64,000 nucleotides of DNA from Rhodobacteraceae bacterium HTCC2150 (GCA_000169395.1 AAXZ01000002.1:558001-622000); one strand, 5' to 3'. Shown: positions 19,191 through 29,469, counted from the stretch's first letter. The notes: generated by a model not told the origin, from the letters alone. Translations and numbers: made by a program.

Positions 19191-20186
19191 CTAGTCGTCC
19201 ATTCCAGGTAAAACTAAGTCCGGTGGGCGGTGGCCGTCATCAAAGGTTTTGATATTGATCAAAACCTTTTCACCCATCTCCATTCTTGCCTCAACGGTGG
19301 CTGATCCCATATGAGGCAGCAAAACGACGTTCTTTAATTCCCGAAGTCGTGGATTTACCTCACGACCCTTTTCATAAACATCCAGCCCAGCGCCCGAAAT
19401 CTCGCCAGATCGCAACATCCGCGTTAGCGCGTTTTCATCAATCACCTCACCACGTGATGTGTTCACGATGACCGCCGTTTCCTTCATCAATTTAAGGCGT
19501 CGTGCATTCATCAAATGAAACGTCGCAGGGGTATGCGGGCAGTTCACAGATAAAACATCCGTGCGTGCCACCATCTGATCTAAACTGTCCCAATAAGTTG
19601 CATTCAACGCTGCCTCGGTCTCAGTCCGCAATCGATGCCGATTGTGATAATGAACATTCATGCCAAACGCGGATGCACGACGGGCAACCGCCTGACCAAT
19701 GCGCCCCATACCCAAAATGCCCAAGTTACGACCCGCAATCCGGCCCCCCATCAAGGCGGTAGGTGACCACCCTTCCCATTGCCCAGTTTGCATCAAGGCA
19801 AGACCATCAGGGATGCGCCGCGTAACAGCCAAAATCAATGCCATTGTCATGTCGGCCGTGTCTTCGGTCAAAACACCCGGCGTATTTGAAACCAAGACAC
19901 CGCGCGCGCGCGCCGCATCAACATTGATGTGATCAATGCCTGCGCCGTAATTTGCCAATAACTTTAGCTGATCGCCGGCCTGCGCCAACATTTCGGCATC
20001 AATCGTGTCCGTGATTGTTGGAACCAAAATATCAGCCGTTTTCATAGCAGAAACGAGCTCATCCCGTGTCATCGGCGCGTCGCTTTCACGCAAATTCACA
20101 TCAAAAAGCTCGGCCAAACGCCGTTCAATCGGTTCAGGCAACCGTCGCGTTACGACAACACTTAATTGTTTGTGTGGCTTGTTCAT
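19191..20186 (-). CDS. D-isomer 2-hydroxyacid dehydrogenase (glyoxylate/hydroxypyruvate reductase type)
   Basis: This is an NAD(P)-dependent reductase of 2-oxoacids such as glyoxylate or hydroxypyruvate, 331 aa from the ATG at 20186 (M-N-K-P-H-K-Q-L). The cofactor fold is shown by G-I-L-G-M-G-R-I-G-Q-A-V. The catalytic triad is visible as Arg in V-N-T-S-R-G-E-V, Glu in V-Y-E-K-G and His in L-P-H-M-G-S-A-T. An upstream extension is open but has no start signal and lacks family similarity. Close relatives in roseobacters are annotated as D-glycerate dehydrogenase or glyoxylate reductase, and I cannot separate these. Confidence 0.9.
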   Translation of the reverse strand: MNKPHKQLSVVVTRRLPEPIERRLAELFDVNLRESDAPMTRDELVSAMKTADILVPTITDTIDAEMLAQAGDQLKLLANYGAGIDHINVDAARARGVLVSNTPGVLTEDTADMTMALILAVTRRIPDGLALMQTGQWEGWSPTALMGGRIAGRNLGILGMGRIGQAVARRASAFGMNVHYHNRHRLRTETEAALNATYWDSLDQMVARTDVLSVNCPHTPATFHLMNARRLKLMKETAVIVNTSRGEVIDENALTRMLRSGEISGAGLDVYEKGREVNPRLRELKNVVLLPHMGSATVEARMEMGEKVLINIKTFDDGHRPPDLVLPGMDD

Positions 20187-20283
20187 GCTTGGATCGCTTT
20201 TCTCAGTCCGTTCTTTCTGACAAACTGCACCAAGGCGCAGCATCGAACAAGCGCTGGTCAAAAAAAAACGGGCAGATACGAAA

Positions 20284-20808
20284 ATGACCACAAAAATAGG
20301 GCGCATGTTTTGCGGTTTCTCTGTGCTATTCTTGGCGCTGATCCTTGCTGCGACCTCATCTGGTATTGCCGATGAAAACCCACGTGGCTCGGTAACGAAT
20401 TTGCCACTTCCGCGTTTTGTTTCCCTTAAAGCATCCGAAGGAAACGTACGCCGTGGCCCATCATTGGCCCACAAAATCGACTGGGTTTTCAAACACCGCA
20501 ATATGCCGCTGCAAATTGTTGGCGAATATGGCAATTGGCGCCGGATCAAGGACCGCGACGGTGCCGGTGGTTGGATGCACTACAGTCTATTGTCCGGGTC
20601 ACGCATGGTGATCATCAATGGTGATCGCACGCCTTTATATATTCTGGCCGATGAAAAATCCAAAAAATCAGCCGAAGCAGAGGATGGCGCACTCGCCAAA
20701 TTAGAAGATTGCAGTTTGCATTGGTGTTTCGTGCGTGCAGATAACGCCAAGGGCTGGATCCCAAAATCCGCCTTGTGGGGTGTCGACGAAGACGAAATCA
20801 GGAACTAA
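20284..20808 (+). CDS. Secreted SH3-domain protein
   Basis: This is a 174-aa protein with an N-terminal hydrophobic segment (F-S-V-L-F-L-A-L-I-L-A-A) ending in a plausible cleavage site after S-G-I-A. Two bacterial SH3 repeats follow: F-V-S-L-K-A-S-E-G-N-V-R-R-G-P ... G-G-W-M-H-Y-S-L-L, and a second unit ending W-C-F-V-R-A-D-N-A-K-G-W-I-P. Such SH3_4-type proteins are periplasmic and are thought to bind cell-wall peptides. Alternative starts a few codons in cannot be excluded. It is divergent from the hydroxyacid dehydrogenase gene, and the next gene begins 3 bp after its stop. Confidence 0.82.
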   Translation: MTTKIGRMFCGFSVLFLALILAATSSGIADENPRGSVTNLPLPRFVSLKASEGNVRRGPSLAHKIDWVFKHRNMPLQIVGEYGNWRRIKDRDGAGGWMHYSLLSGSRMVIINGDRTPLYILADEKSKKSAEAEDGALAKLEDCSLHWCFVRADNAKGWIPKSALWGVDEDEIRN

Positions 20809-20811
20809 ATT

Positions 20812-21801
20812 TTGGCCCAAATCAACACGATTTCCAATAGTCGCTCTGCGCCAGCCAAAACTCGCATGATCATTCATGGCAAGGGTGATTGGCATAAATC
20901 TGTGTTGAACGGCGATTTTGACTTCTTTAACAAATTGGCGGCGAAAGCTTCAAAAGAAAACATAAAAACCTTTGTTGTTCAGGCGGATACGAATACATCC
21001 AACGAACTCCTTTCTGACGATCAAATTCATATCATGTTGGGTGATATCCCAAAATATGACCACCGCATTCTACATGCCATGCCGACTTACATTTGGGGGT
21101 TCTGGTATCTTGATGAAATTGGCGTGCATAGTCATTCAAGTCATCGTCTAAAACCATTTGTACCGGAAGGCATACATTTTGAAGAAGCAGAGTACTTTTT
21201 CAATGGGGTTTCGGGTTGGATGCTTTCTGAAAACATTTCAAAATTTGACCAACCGAACCGCAAATACGATTTGGAACCGGCCGCTGCCGTTGTCTATTGT
21301 CAAGACATCGAAAAATTCGCAAATCGAATACACTATTTGACCAGCGAAGAAATGATCGCCACCGCTGCGCTGCATCTAGGGGGGGAAAAAGTCTACGTCA
21401 AAATGCACCCCAGCCAAACTGAACGTCAAATGAAAAGCATCACTCGATTGGCAGCAAGATTGCCAAATGTCGAAATATCAGACGCCTCGGTTCACGATCT
21501 AACAGCCGCATCACGCGTGGTGATCACCCAAAATTCTGCGGCGGGTTTTGAGGCTTTGATGCAGAAAAAACCGGTTATCACCTGCGCAAAATCCAATTAT
21601 CACCACGCAACATGGGTGACACGTTCACCACGCCAGTTACGCGATGCTATCCAGCACGCTCCAGACACAATGGCCGAGTTTCCTTTTGAGAAGTACTTCT
21701 TCTGGTTCTTAAATATCCATTGCTTGGAATCAGCCAAAGACGACTTTGAGGATCGCGCATGGAACATTATCAAAGAAAAAATGATGTTGCCCGCTCGTTA
21801 A
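20812..21801 (+). CDS. Capsule-synthesis-like glycosyltransferase
   Basis: This 329-aa protein has a C-terminal half resembling Capsule_synth (KpsC/KpsS-type Kdo transferase) proteins: V-Y-V-K-M-H-P-S-Q, then Q-N-S-A-A-G-F-E-A-L and K-P-V-I-T-C-A. This is the pattern of a GT-B sugar-nucleotide site. No transmembrane segment is seen, so it is probably cytoplasmic. The frame opens with TTG 3 bp after the SH3 gene; an ATG at 20866 (M-I-I-H-G-K-G-D-W-H) is a plausible alternative start and fits the beginning of the fold. It is isolated from other capsule genes. The exact sugar and acceptor are unknown. Confidence 0.68.
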   Translation: MAQINTISNSRSAPAKTRMIIHGKGDWHKSVLNGDFDFFNKLAAKASKENIKTFVVQADTNTSNELLSDDQIHIMLGDIPKYDHRILHAMPTYIWGFWYLDEIGVHSHSSHRLKPFVPEGIHFEEAEYFFNGVSGWMLSENISKFDQPNRKYDLEPAAAVVYCQDIEKFANRIHYLTSEEMIATAALHLGGEKVYVKMHPSQTERQMKSITRLAARLPNVEISDASVHDLTAASRVVITQNSAAGFEALMQKKPVITCAKSNYHHATWVTRSPRQLRDAIQHAPDTMAEFPFEKYFFWFLNIHCLESAKDDFEDRAWNIIKEKMMLPAR

Positions 21802-23816
21802 AGTAGCCCTCTACCTGCCAACAGCGCATCAACCTTGGGCATTTGCCCTCGAAACGCTAGATAAAGTGCTTCTGCATCTTGTGAGCCACCTGCAGATAGA
21901 ATGAATTTTTCTAATCGTGCGGCGACCGCTTCATCAAATGGATCACCTACCTCTGTGAAGGCGGCAAAGGCATCCGTGTCCATCACTTCGGACCACATAT
22001 AACTGTAATACCCAGAAGAATATCCATCGCCTGCAAAAACATGGGCAAAATGCGGCGTTGCATGACGCATTCGGATTGCGCTTGGCATCTCTAGTGCAGC
22101 CAAAACTTGATCCTGCATGGCCATAGGATCGGTTGTAGGCTCACTGCGATGAAACGCCAAATCAACCATAGCCGACGAAACATATTCCACTGTGTTAAAC
22201 CCTGCATCATAATTTTGCGCCGCCAACAACCGATCTAGAACCTCGCGTGGAATGGCCTCGCCGGTTTTTGCATGAATGGCGTGTTTTTTCAAAATTTCAG
22301 GAACCTCAAGCCAATGCTCAAACAATTGGCTGGGCAACTCGACAAAATCACGTGCAACTGACGTTCCGGCCACCGATGAATAGGTAACGTCACTTAGCAT
22401 CTGGTGCAACGCGTGGCCAAATTCATGAAATAAGGTACGCGCATCATCATATGACAACAGCGCCGGTTCACTTTCGGCTGGTTTGGCGAAATTACAAACA
22501 TTATGCACGATGGGACGAATATTGCCTGCAAGTTTTTGCTGCATTCGCATGGCAGAACACCACGCCCCAGATCGTTTGCCTGATCGCGCAAAATAGTCGG
22601 CAACTAAAACCGCTTGATGTGCGCCCTTGCGTGTTACATCCCAAGCGCGAACATCTGGATTATACAAGGGCGGTTTGATTTCACTAAATTCCAAACCGAA
22701 CAAACGCTGCGCACAATCAAAAGCAGCCGCCACCATGTTATCAAGCTGAAAGTAGGGCTTTAAAGCAGCCTCATCTAAATCATGTTCAGCAAGGCGTCGT
22801 TTCTCTGAATAAAACCGCCAATCCCAAGGCTGTAACGGGCCGTTAATGCCATCTTTCGCCATCATTTTTTGTAAAATATCGGCATCGGCATCCGCCGCCG
22901 CCTTTGCCGGCGTCCAAACTGCCGTTAAAAGATCCGCAACAGCATCGGGTGTTTTTGCCATTTCCGTTTCTAATTTGAAGTCTGCAAAAGTGTTATACCC
23001 CAACAATTGCGCACGTTCGTGACGTAACGCCAGTGTTTCTGCTGCAAGTTCACGGTTGTCGGTTTCGCCGCCATTTGCACCGCGCGATGTCCACGCCTCG
23101 TATGCGATTTCACGCAAATCACGTCGTTCCGAAAATTGTAAAAACGGCACAATCAACGATCTTGATAAGGTAATCCCATATTCGCCTTGCCCATTCGCCA
23201 CAGCTGCTGCTTTGGCCGCGGTAATTGCAAATTCAGGCAAGCCAACTAAATCATCCGCCCCAAGCTCCATGTACCATTCGCGTTCATCGGCCAATAGGTT
23301 TTGTGTGAACGAAGTACCCAAAATCGCTAGACGTGCTTTGACCTCTTTTAAGCGATCAAATTCTGTACCCGACAGCTGAGCACCGGCGCGAACTAGTCCT
23401 TTATGGGTCAACTCCAAAACGCGCAACGCCTCAGGTGAAAGGTCTAAATTTTCGCGTTCTTTAAAAACGGTATCTACACGTGCAAAAATCACCGGATCCA
23501 TATCGACCTCGGCGGAAAAGGCCGCCATCAAAGGTGAAAATTCACGTTGTAATTCCTCACGCTTTGGATTGCTGTCGCTGCCTGCCAACGTAAAAAATAT
23601 ACGCAGAACACGACCAACACCTTCGCCCAATGTTTCTAACGCCTCGATTGTGTTTTCAAAGGTTGGAGCATCAGTGTTTTCGCGAATACTAACTAATTTT
23701 TCACGCGCATTCGCTAACTTGACATCAAGCGCTTCGGCAAAGTGCTCGTCCTTGATCAAATCAAACGGTGGGAATGCAAAGTCATTTGTCCAAGGGGTCA
23801 ACAGCGGGTTGCTCAT
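21798..23816 (-). CDS. M3 family oligopeptidase (PrlC/Dcp type)
   Basis: This is a zinc metallopeptidase that degrades short peptides in the cytoplasm, 672 aa, the normal size for oligopeptidase A or dipeptidyl carboxypeptidase. The zinc motif HEFGH (within L-F-H-E-F-G-H-A-L-H) supplies two histidines and the catalytic glutamate, and H-R-S-E-P and G-Y-S-S-G-Y-Y-S-Y-M-W form the substrate-side blocks. No signal peptide is present. A GGAG ribosome site precedes the ATG. Its stop shares the bases TTAA with the convergent glycosyltransferase stop. Confidence 0.93.
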   Translation of the reverse strand: MSNPLLTPWTNDFAFPPFDLIKDEHFAEALDVKLANAREKLVSIRENTDAPTFENTIEALETLGEGVGRVLRIFFTLAGSDSNPKREELQREFSPLMAAFSAEVDMDPVIFARVDTVFKERENLDLSPEALRVLELTHKGLVRAGAQLSGTEFDRLKEVKARLAILGTSFTQNLLADEREWYMELGADDLVGLPEFAITAAKAAAVANGQGEYGITLSRSLIVPFLQFSERRDLREIAYEAWTSRGANGGETDNRELAAETLALRHERAQLLGYNTFADFKLETEMAKTPDAVADLLTAVWTPAKAAADADADILQKMMAKDGINGPLQPWDWRFYSEKRRLAEHDLDEAALKPYFQLDNMVAAAFDCAQRLFGLEFSEIKPPLYNPDVRAWDVTRKGAHQAVLVADYFARSGKRSGAWCSAMRMQQKLAGNIRPIVHNVCNFAKPAESEPALLSYDDARTLFHEFGHALHQMLSDVTYSSVAGTSVARDFVELPSQLFEHWLEVPEILKKHAIHAKTGEAIPREVLDRLLAAQNYDAGFNTVEYVSSAMVDLAFHRSEPTTDPMAMQDQVLAALEMPSAIRMRHATPHFAHVFAGDGYSSGYYSYMWSEVMDTDAFAAFTEVGDPFDEAVAARLEKFILSAGGSQDAEALYLAFRGQMPKVDALLAGRGLL

Positions 23817-23879
23817 GGGAAATCTCCGTAAGGGGTTTATAATAACCTATGGTGCCAATCCATTCATCACCAGCCCCCT

Positions 23880-24731
23880 TCAGTTCTTTTTTGGTAACAA
23901 CGCCAATACCATGCCGCCAAGCACCAAAATCGCCCCTACGACGAACTTTGTGCTTGCTGCTTCGCCCAAAAAGATCATGCCCCCCACTAGTGCAATTAAG
24001 GGCACCGACAATTGGGCAACGGCCGCAACAGACGCCGTGATTTGCGGTAGTACACGATACCACAATGCATAACCCAAGCCCGAGGTGACAACGCCCGAAA
24101 CACAGGCCAGCAAAACACCGGATTGCGTCGCGACATTTTGGCTAGGTAAGAGCATCCAAAGCACGGCGCAAAGCGGCACAGCAAAGATGAAATTGAGTGC
24201 TGTATCACGCAGTGGGTCCTTTGCCGCACGACCAAGAAGGGAATAAATTCCCCATCCAAAGGCCGCCACCAGCATCAAGCCACCAAAACGAAGATCACCT
24301 AATGCGGCATCCCCATTCGGCCACAATACATAGGCCAACCCCGTCATCGCAAAAACAGCACCAATAACGCGGCTGCGCGGCATGTTTTCACCTAACAGAA
24401 ACGCCGCGGCAAACATGGTCACTTGCACACCACCAAAAAGGATCAAGGCACCTACCCCCGCATCCAAGCGCACATAAGCTAAAGAGAACGCTATCAGATA
24501 AGCCGTTAATCCAAGCACTTGCCAGTGTCGCCCTGCAATAGAAAAAGTGAACTTTTGATCCCGCAGAACGATCATGATAGCCAGCGCAACCGCCCCCGAG
24601 GCGACGCGGATCATCGAAAATGATAAGGGATCAATCGCACCATCCGTAATTGCCATTCGATTTATTACCGAATTGGCAGCAAAGGCAATCATGGTGAGGG
24701 TTGCAAGAATGAACAGACGCATAGCGCCCAT
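23880..24731 (-). CDS. EamA/DMT family transporter
   Basis: This is an inner-membrane transporter of 283 aa with about ten hydrophobic segments arranged as two EamA repeats. It starts at the ATG at 24731 or, equally possible, at 24722 (M-R-L-F-I-L-A-T). F-S-M-I-R-V-A-S-G-A in the first repeat is typical. It is distinct in sequence from the EamA protein at 14826-15683. It lies 63 bp upstream of the M3 peptidase gene on the same strand. Substrate unknown; this family exports amino acids and metabolites. Confidence 0.85.
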   Translation of the reverse strand: MGAMRLFILATLTMIAFAANSVINRMAITDGAIDPLSFSMIRVASGAVALAIMIVLRDQKFTFSIAGRHWQVLGLTAYLIAFSLAYVRLDAGVGALILFGGVQVTMFAAAFLLGENMPRSRVIGAVFAMTGLAYVLWPNGDAALGDLRFGGLMLVAAFGWGIYSLLGRAAKDPLRDTALNFIFAVPLCAVLWMLLPSQNVATQSGVLLACVSGVVTSGLGYALWYRVLPQITASVAAVAQLSVPLIALVGGMIFLGEAASTKFVVGAILVLGGMVLALLPKKN

Positions 24732-24774
24732 TCATTCACAGCAATTCAGTGTCGGCAAGCCAACAAATTAGTGA

Positions 24775-25224
24775 TCAGCCACAAGCCTTAGCAAAACATG
24801 TTTCAAACACATGTACCCAACCATTGTTGTAGCCTTCGCGCATGGCAGCTGCACTGTCCCCGAAGACTTCCCAACCGTGATGGGTCAGAGTTACTTTTGT
24901 CATATCACCTGCTGCTTCAAAAGTGACGTCAACAAACGATGCCTCATCGGCGGATTTACCAATGTGCCACGCAAAAGACAGTTTGCTGTGCGGTGAAAAT
25001 TCGCGGGCGGATCCCCAAAGGGTTTCGGTTCCGTCATGCATCACCTCTGTGATTTCTCCGCCTTGCTTGGCATCAAATTTCACCTCGCGGGCGATTTCGC
25101 CGCCCATGGCCGAAACCGAATGTTTGTCTTTGGGCCACCATGCATTCAGATCATTTGCAAATGTGTTGAATGCCGTTTCTTGCGAACAAGGAACAGAAAT
25201 TGTTTTTACGACTGGTTCTTGCAT
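24775..25224 (-). CDS. SRPBCC (AHSA1-type) domain protein
   Basis: This is a 149-aa protein of the START/AHSA1-like SRPBCC fold, which forms a hydrophobic pocket. Family features include an N-terminal beta strand followed by the F-N-T-F region, W-W-P-K-D-K-H-S near the middle of the first half, and a C-terminal helix with a final H-V-F-E-T-C-F. Function is unassigned. It overlaps the ArsR gene at TAATG, a very common arrangement in which an ArsR-like repressor controls an SRPBCC partner. Confidence 0.88.
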   Translation of the reverse strand: MQEPVVKTISVPCSQETAFNTFANDLNAWWPKDKHSVSAMGGEIAREVKFDAKQGGEITEVMHDGTETLWGSAREFSPHSKLSFAWHIGKSADEASFVDVTFEAAGDMTKVTLTHHGWEVFGDSAAAMREGYNNGWVHVFETCFAKACG

Positions 25225-25550
25225 TATTTTTCCTTCTTGGGTGTTTTGGTTTTTTGGGCTTGGATATGGTCAGCAAATGCAGTCAGTGCATCATCCCAAA
25301 ATCCATCGATATAACGTCGCAAAGGCGCCAGCCCTTGGGGGTCAACCGCATAAATCCGTTTGGTTCCTTGCGGGCTGGCTGTAACCAAACCTGCATTTTC
25401 CAACACCTTAAGATGCTGCGAAACCGCTGGGCGGCTGATGGGTTGCGTTTGCGCCAAATCGGCAACTGACATTGGGTTCATCGCCAAAGTTTCAAACAGC
25501 ATTCGACGGCGCGTATCAGCGAGAGCAATAAGTGTTGATTCGTAAGTCAT
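25224..25550 (-). CDS. ArsR family transcriptional repressor
   Basis: This is a winged-helix repressor of 108 aa. The DNA-recognition region reads S-V-A-D-L-A-Q-T-Q-P-I-S-R-P-A-V-S-Q-H-L, followed by K-V-L-E-N-A-G-L-V. No pair of cysteines of the metal-sensing type (ELCVCDL) is present, so this is the non-metal group usually paired with SRPBCC proteins. It overlaps the SRPBCC gene by one base. Nested inverted repeats lie at and just upstream of its start codon (25541-25575) and are probably its own operator. Confidence 0.92.
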   Translation of the reverse strand: MTYESTLIALADTRRRMLFETLAMNPMSVADLAQTQPISRPAVSQHLKVLENAGLVTASPQGTKRIYAVDPQGLAPLRRYIDGFWDDALTAFADHIQAQKTKTPKKEK

Positions 25551-25575
25551 AGCTTACCGTAAGTGAAAACTTACG
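25541..25575. promoter_or_regulatory. Probable ArsR operator (nested inverted repeats)
   Basis: CGTAAGT at 25558-25564 and ACTTACG at 25569-25575 form a perfect 7-bp inverted repeat with GAAA between. A second, overlapping palindrome CTTACcGTAAG occupies 25553-25563. A third CGTAAGT copy is at 25541-25547, directly against the ArsR start codon (25548-25550). Binding here would block translation start and transcription of the ArsR-SRPBCC pair, so autorepression is the simplest reading. Confidence 0.72.
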
Positions 25576-25666
25576 CATTGTCAAAACTAATTCTTCCTCG
25601 GAAATTGTTGACAGAATCTGGATGCCATCCCAAAATTTTGTAAGGCCCACATTGAAGGCAGTATAA

Positions 25667-26278
25667 ATGAATGAAGCCACCGTATTGGAAACTGTGTTAA
25701 CGCAACTCAAATTGCTACATGCCACGCACCCAGAGGTTCACACGTTTTGTCCTTTTCCCGATGACGTACACACACAGAAAATTGCGCCCGTCCACAGACC
25801 GCCAAGCGATGCCATGCAAATGGAAACTGGGTTGGGTGAAAGCCTTTACCCCGAACTAAGGGACGCGCTGGTCAAACTATCGCCCTTTGCGCAATGGCGC
25901 GAGGCTTACAAAGACACGGACAGTGATCCCGACTTTATGAACCGTTTTGGATGCTATGAAATAGTTGGCGTTGACGCCCTACTCGCCAGCGCAAAAATAC
26001 GTAGTTTTCTGGTCTACCATCCACCGCATTTGCATTACCCATGGCATCATCACCCCGCAGAAGAGCTTTACATGGTAATTGCCGGAGAGGCTGAATTTCA
26101 TATGAAAGGAAGGCGTGCTGAAACGCTAACGTCGGGACAAACATCCTTTCACCATTCTAATGTGCCCCACGCATTAACCAGCCACGATCACCCAGTAATG
26201 GCCTATGTTGTTTGGCGCGATGATTTTGATGTAGCACCCGTTTGGAGTGAGGGAACCAGCGATACGATGGCAATTTAG
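25667..26278 (+). CDS. DMSP lyase family cupin protein (DddQ-type)
   Basis: This is a 203-aa single-domain cupin. DddQ cleaves dimethylsulfoniopropionate to dimethylsulfide and acrylate using a metal bound in the cupin barrel. From memory, the Ruegeria DddQ site uses Tyr120, His123, His125, Glu129, Tyr131 and His163. Here Tyr124, His127, His129, Glu133, Tyr135 and His168 keep exactly that spacing apart from one inserted residue before the last. The block is Y-P-W-H-H-H-P-A-E-E-L-Y. The length also matches DddQ (about 200 aa). There is no signal peptide. It stands alone, divergent from the ArsR-SRPBCC pair, with no ddd neighbours. Another cupin function remains possible. Confidence 0.72.
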   Translation: MNEATVLETVLTQLKLLHATHPEVHTFCPFPDDVHTQKIAPVHRPPSDAMQMETGLGESLYPELRDALVKLSPFAQWREAYKDTDSDPDFMNRFGCYEIVGVDALLASAKIRSFLVYHPPHLHYPWHHHPAEELYMVIAGEAEFHMKGRRAETLTSGQTSFHHSNVPHALTSHDHPVMAYVVWRDDFDVAPVWSEGTSDTMAI

Positions 26279-26450
26279 TCGAAATCACATTTTTCGATCC
26301 CAAATTCACCTCACAATTAGATATCTGAATTCAACCCCAACCTAACACGTTTTTTGATTTTGTTAACATCTTTAGCCAACCCGTCAATTCTGTTAGCCAA
26401 GCAATCGAACGGAAAGTGACACGATGCAGGTTATTGTGTTAGTGGACTAA

Positions 26451-26645
26451 TCACTTTCGCTTCTTGGAAAAGATAAAAATTGCCCAGAGAATGAGCAGAT
26501 AAGGAACAAGCAATGGAGTTATACTTTCGGCGACCCGAAACCAGTACCCCTCGGGGATAGTTTCGGGGAACACCAAGTACCAAAATAAGAGGATGGCTGA
26601 GGCGAGTGTTTCCAGAACTAGTTTTCGGCTGGGTTTTTTTGACAT
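26451..26645 (-). CDS. Hypothetical small membrane protein
   Basis: This is a 64-residue open frame from the ATG at 26645 (M-S-K-K-P-S-R-K). It has two hydrophobic stretches (L-A-S-A-I-L-L-F-W-Y-L-V-F and L-V-P-Y-L-L-I-L-W-A-I-F-I-F) and a basic C-terminus (S-K-K-R-K). A TTG at 26666 could add seven residues. The charge pattern and two helices look like a real membrane protein, but I recognise no family and the ribosome site is weak. It lies alone between the DMSP lyase candidate and yaeQ. Confidence 0.45.
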   Translation of the reverse strand: MSKKPSRKLVLETLASAILLFWYLVFPETIPEGYWFRVAESITPLLVPYLLILWAIFIFSKKRK

Positions 26646-26761
26646 AAAGTCAACTTTTCTTAACAAATTGAATTGGCAAAAATGAATTCTGTACCGAATA
26701 TCAGTGAGCTTTAGAAAAACGCAAACTTCAAGGCTTAATTCACAACAGGATTACACACCTC

Positions 26762-27316
26762 TCAACCCTCAACAATTGACGTTTTCCAATTCTGTGGGGT
26801 TAAATAAACGATGTGCTCATCTACGCTAACCATCACATCGTTATCTTGAATATTGACCTGTATTTTCATCGATCGGCTGGCCAGTTCGGCAAGCGCACTT
26901 GTGGCATCTAATGAAAGATTTGTGACCTGAAGATTGTCAAATCGTGTCGTGCAATTTTTGATCTTTTCCCACCACGTTTCCGCCGTCCTGCCACCGTAAC
27001 AATAGACAATAACGTTATTAGATTTGCCACAGGATTGACGCACAACTTTCTCGGTAGGCAAGCCCAGCGTAACCCACAAATTCAACTCGTCGCTTAGGCT
27101 TTTTTGCCAGATATCTGGCTCGTCATCTGTTGAAAGCCCTTTTGCCATTTCCAACTGCTCTTGCGCATTTAGAGCAAAAGCAAGGACACGCACCATCAAC
27201 CGCTCGTCGGTCTCAGAAGGGTGTTTTGCGACAGTCAATTTATGCGTTTCGTAATAGTGACGGTCCATGTCACAGACAGATAGCTCAGCTTTGTAGATAG
27301 TGGCCTTTTGTGCCAT
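26762..27316 (-). CDS. yaeQ: YaeQ family protein
   Basis: This is a 184-aa protein with a PD-(D/E)XK-like fold and unknown biochemical role; E. coli YaeQ was reported to compensate for loss of RfaH. I place the start at 27316 (M-A-Q-K-A-T-I-Y-K) because the family begins exactly there; the open frame extends 12 codons further. Family-defining blocks are D-M-D-R-H-Y-Y, the segment H-P-S-E-T-D-E-R-L-M-V-R and W-V-T-L-G-L-P. The acidic and lysine positions of the fold are present, but nuclease activity is unproven. Confidence 0.92.
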   Translation of the reverse strand: MAQKATIYKAELSVCDMDRHYYETHKLTVAKHPSETDERLMVRVLAFALNAQEQLEMAKGLSTDDEPDIWQKSLSDELNLWVTLGLPTEKVVRQSCGKSNNVIVYCYGGRTAETWWEKIKNCTTRFDNLQVTNLSLDATSALAELASRSMKIQVNIQDNDVMVSVDEHIVYLTPQNWKTSIVEG

Positions 27317-27390
27317 GAATTTTCCTAAACTTGCAAAAATTGCTGTAATCAAAGTGCCAACTGGTCACCCCATGCAGCCAATGGCCCTTC

Positions 27391-27419
27391 AATTAAAAGG
27401 GCCGCCCGAAGGCGACCCC
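27391..27419 (-). terminator. Intrinsic terminator of the groES-groEL operon
   Basis: On the minus strand GGGGTCGCC and GGCGGCCCT pair around a TTCG tetraloop with G-T wobbles, followed by TTTTAATT. It lies about 37 bp after the groEL stop. Stems capped by UUCG are very stable, so this is a convincing terminator. Confidence 0.82.
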
Positions 27420-27455
27420 AAATATTAAAGCTAACAGATGTGATCCAAACGGATC

Positions 27456-29129
<1,674 letters not shown>

Positions 29130-29148
29130 TCAGCGAGGAAAGTGCGAT

Positions 29149-29436
29149 TTAGGAAATAATTCCGAAAATGTCGCTTTCTTTCATCATCAGCAACTCGTCA
29201 CCTTCAAAGGTGATTTCTACGCCGTTCCATTTTCCAAAAAGAACTTTGTCGCCTGGCTTAACAGACATAGCGATCAATTCGCCGTTGTCTTTGCGTAGGC
29301 CTTCGCCGCATGCGACTACTTCGCCTTCAGCTGGTTTTTCTTTTGCGCTGTCTGGAATAAACAGACCGCCAGCGGTCTTTTCGTCGCTTTCAACGCGACG
29401 GACCAAAACGCGGTCGTGCAGTGGAGTTAATGCCAT
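29149..29436 (-). CDS. groES: Co-chaperonin GroES
   Basis: This is the 10-kDa lid of the chaperonin cage, 95 aa, standard length. It opens L-H-D-R-V-L-V-R-R, carries the mobile loop around [10 protein letters not shown] and ends with [13 protein letters not shown] site precedes the ATG. It is the first gene of a two-gene operon with groEL; a promoter and CIRCE-like operator lie 34-96 bp upstream. Confidence 0.98.
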   Translation of the reverse strand: MALTPLHDRVLVRRVESDEKTAGGLFIPDSAKEKPAEGEVVACGEGLRKDNGELIAMSVKPGDKVLFGKWNGVEITFEGDELLMMKESDIFGIIS

Positions 29437-29469
29437 CCTTGAGGCTCCTTAGCTCAAAGTTTCTATCTT

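Noticed and set aside
26413-26460. Inverted repeat GAAAGTGA/TCACTTTC after the DMSP lyase candidate
   Set aside because: The loop is over 30 bases and there is no T tract on either side, so it is not a credible terminator. It may be chance.
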